15,863 nt of DNA from Chromatiaceae bacterium (GTDB lineage Bacteria; Pseudomonadota; Gammaproteobacteria; Chromatiales; Chromatiaceae): the NCBI GenBank assembly GCA_024235415.1, contig JACKML010000017.1:1-15863 (forward strand). Reading direction: 5' to 3'. A program made the position numbers and the translations under genes. Position 1 is the first letter of the stretch, and each line of letters starts with the position of its first letter. This document shows, piece by piece, positions 14,912 through 15,863 of the stretch. The notes below the pieces were generated by a model. That model was not told the origin of the DNA, searched no databases, and was given only the letters and a program-made list of their open reading frames with translations.

Positions 14912-15478
14912 TCAGGCGCCGGCGGCGACCTGGGTCTGCGCCCCGCGGAAATCGGCGAGCGCGCCGCGGAACCAGTCGGCATGTTGCGCCTCGGAATCGA
15001 TTACGCGCTGGTATACGGCCGCAGTCTCGGTTTCGCCTTCGGCGATCGCCTGGTCGCGAAAACGCGGGTAGATATCCTGATACTCGCGCTCTTCGACACT
15101 GATCGCGACAGATAGCGCCTTTTCGATCACGCCCTGGGGGTTCATCGCGATCAACTGGTCGCAGTTCGCCTGGATGGTGTTGAGCGCGTCTATGGCACGC
15201 TGGGTGTCCTCACCGCGGCTCGGCACACCGATATCGTCATACAGTTCACGCAGCCACACCGCATGCAGCTTTTCCTCGCCGGCGACCTTGCGGAACAGGC
15301 GCGCGAGGTCCGGCTGCCCGGCCTTTTCCGCCCAACGCGCAAACTCCGGGTACATGATCTGGTTTTCGTACTCCTCGACGTCGACGAAGGATTCCGCCGT
15401 CTGGTGCATCCGGCTGTCCTGTTTCGCCGCGGCAAAACAGGCAAAAATCATATCTTCGGTGATCTCAGGCTTGTTCAC
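14912..15478 (-). CDS. Rubrerythrin-like (ferritin-like diiron) protein
   Basis: Predicted cytoplasmic four-helix diiron protein of 188 residues, resembling rubrerythrin but without a C-terminal rubredoxin domain. Metal-ligand candidates follow the family order: E36 in EEYENQ, E69xxH72 in GEEKLHA, E129/E130 in SVEEREYQ, and E163xxH166 in SEAQH. Family members act in peroxide or NO-linked iron stress; a specific substrate cannot be read here. The GTG at 15476-15478 is chosen because GAGGAG lies seven bases upstream. An ATG at 15496 and longer frames lack a ribosome-binding site and would run into the regulatory region. It diverges from the putative nosZ, and a perfect DNR box sits 142 bp upstream of its start. 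Confidence 0.85.
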   Translation of the reverse strand: MNKPEITEDMIFACFAAAKQDSRMHQTAESFVDVEEYENQIMYPEFARWAEKAGQPDLARLFRKVAGEEKLHAVWLRELYDDIGVPSRGEDTQRAIDALNTIQANCDQLIAMNPQGVIEKALSVAISVEEREYQDIYPRFRDQAIAEGETETAAVYQRVIDSEAQHADWFRGALADFRGAQTQVAAGA

Positions 15479-15519
15479 TAAGTAACTCCTCAACATTGTG
15501 AATGGTTGCGATCCATGCC

Positions 15520-15548
15520 CTCCGTACTCGCGGAGTGCTTTGTTTTTT
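15520..15548 (+). terminator. Weak plus-strand hairpin with T-rich tail
   Basis: CTCCG (15520-15524) pairs with CGGAG (15531-15535) over six bases, followed by TGCTTTG and six Ts (15543-15548). The stem is short. It sits in the 5' region of the minus-strand rubrerythrin-like gene, so on the plus strand it could only stop antisense transcription approaching the next promoter. Confidence 0.3.
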
Positions 15549-15619
15549 CCGGTCAGCTGGTGCAGCCGTGGCAACCGGGGGATTTGACGCACGCCAGGTG
15601 TGTCATTTGCCACATCCTT

Positions 15620-15633
15620 TTGACATTGATCAA
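15620..15633. promoter_or_regulatory. DNR/FNR box between the rubrerythrin-like gene and putative nosZ
   Basis: Sequence TTGACATTGATCAA, a perfect TTGA-N6-TCAA. It is centred 88 bp before the plus-strand ATG at 15715 and 148 bp before the minus-strand GTG at 15478. The class II rule would place a plus-strand start site near 15668. It more likely serves the plus gene, but could serve both. Confidence 0.82.
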
Positions 15634-15650
15634 GGCGGAATCCGGCGTTT

Positions 15651-15677
15651 GAACCAGACTTCCGGTTCGTCCGAACC
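15651..15677. repeat. Nested inverted repeats GAACC / GGTTC / GAACC
   Basis: GAACC (15651-15655), GGTTC (15664-15668) and GAACC (15673-15677) allow two mutually exclusive hairpins. The right one is a 14-base dyad GGTTCGTCCGAACC with six-base arms and a two-base centre. It lies between the DNR box and the plus-strand start codon, where an operator or leader structure would sit. Confidence 0.5.
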
Positions 15678-15714
15678 AAATTAATTGAAACCGCCTGGGG
15701 GGCTGTTATACGCC

Positions 15715-15863
15715 ATGAAAATCGCAAAAAAAACCCTTCCGCTGCTGATTAGCCTCGCGCTTGGCGCCAGTGCTGCTGGCAGTGCGCTGGCCAACGGCCA
15801 GCTCGAAAAGGTCATGAAAGACCGTGGCCTGACCGAAAAAGACATCCTCGCTGCCGCCAAGAC
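15715..15863 (+). CDS. nosZ: Putative nitrous oxide reductase NosZ, N-terminal fragment
   Basis: Only 49 codons are inside the window. The first 26 or so residues are a Sec signal peptide (KIAKKTLPLLISLALGAS, then likely cleavage near ALA). There is no twin-arginine motif. The mature start NGQLEKVMKDRGLTEKDILAAAKT matches my recollection of the segment just before the conserved PxGxxDEY and FSSGGQSGQ region of Sec-exported clade II NosZ. If correct, this is the copper enzyme reducing N2O to N2 in the periplasm. The ATG at 15715 has a G-run (15697-15702) about 12 bases upstream as a poor ribosome-binding site. The DNR box and the denitrification context support the call, but the catalytic part is not visible, so another exported protein remains possible. 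Confidence 0.6.
   Translation, partial: MKIAKKTLPLLISLALGASAAGSALANGQLEKVMKDRGLTEKDILAAAK

Overview
The window is a dense denitrification island from a GC-rich proteobacterium, most likely a gammaproteobacterium. The basis is the combination of a NapF-type ferredoxin, MoaA, a c-type NO reductase (NorCB) with its accessory genes, DNR-type Crp/Fnr regulators, NnrS, hemerythrin and DUF2249 genes, and what looks like the first 49 codons of a Sec-exported (clade II-like) nosZ at the right edge. Genus cannot be read from the sequence. No tRNA, rRNA, CRISPR array or insertion sequence was seen. No gene-free stretch exceeds about 240 bases.

Layout. (1) 1-1504: a partial napF (minus) and moaA (plus) diverge from a 145-bp spacer holding two perfect TTGA-N6-TCAA boxes. 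(2) 1536-4330, minus: a hemerythrin / DUF2249 / polytopic membrane protein operon with overlapping stop and start codons, preceded by a one-mismatch box, followed by a DNR-like regulator broken by an in-frame TAA inside its helix-turn-helix. (3) 4521-5672: two divergent monoheme c-type proteins, one a lipoprotein and one with an unrecognised C-terminal domain. (4) 5689-6906: nnrS with its own perfect box very close to the start codon. (5) 6977-13911, minus: norC-norB-norE-norF-norQ-(small membrane protein)-(NapH/CcoG-like 4Fe-4S membrane protein)-norD. A stable hairpin and a hairpin plus T-run separate norB from norE. (6) 13912-14806: a two-box intergenic region and an intact dnr (plus). (7) 14912-15863: a rubrerythrin-like diiron protein (minus) and the putative nosZ start (plus), with a further perfect box between them.

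How it fits together. The intact Dnr carries the ExxSR recognition motif that reads TTGA half-sites, and TTGA-N6-TCAA boxes sit before almost every transcription unit. The whole window therefore looks like one NO/anoxia-controlled regulon: nitrate reduction support (napF, molybdenum cofactor via moaA), NO reduction (norCB plus maturation genes), NO/iron stress handling (nnrS, hemerythrin, DUF2249, rubrerythrin) and N2O reduction (nosZ). The least explained parts are the membrane protein at 2338-3636, the monoheme protein at 5079-5672, the two extra genes between norQ and norD, and the broken second regulator.
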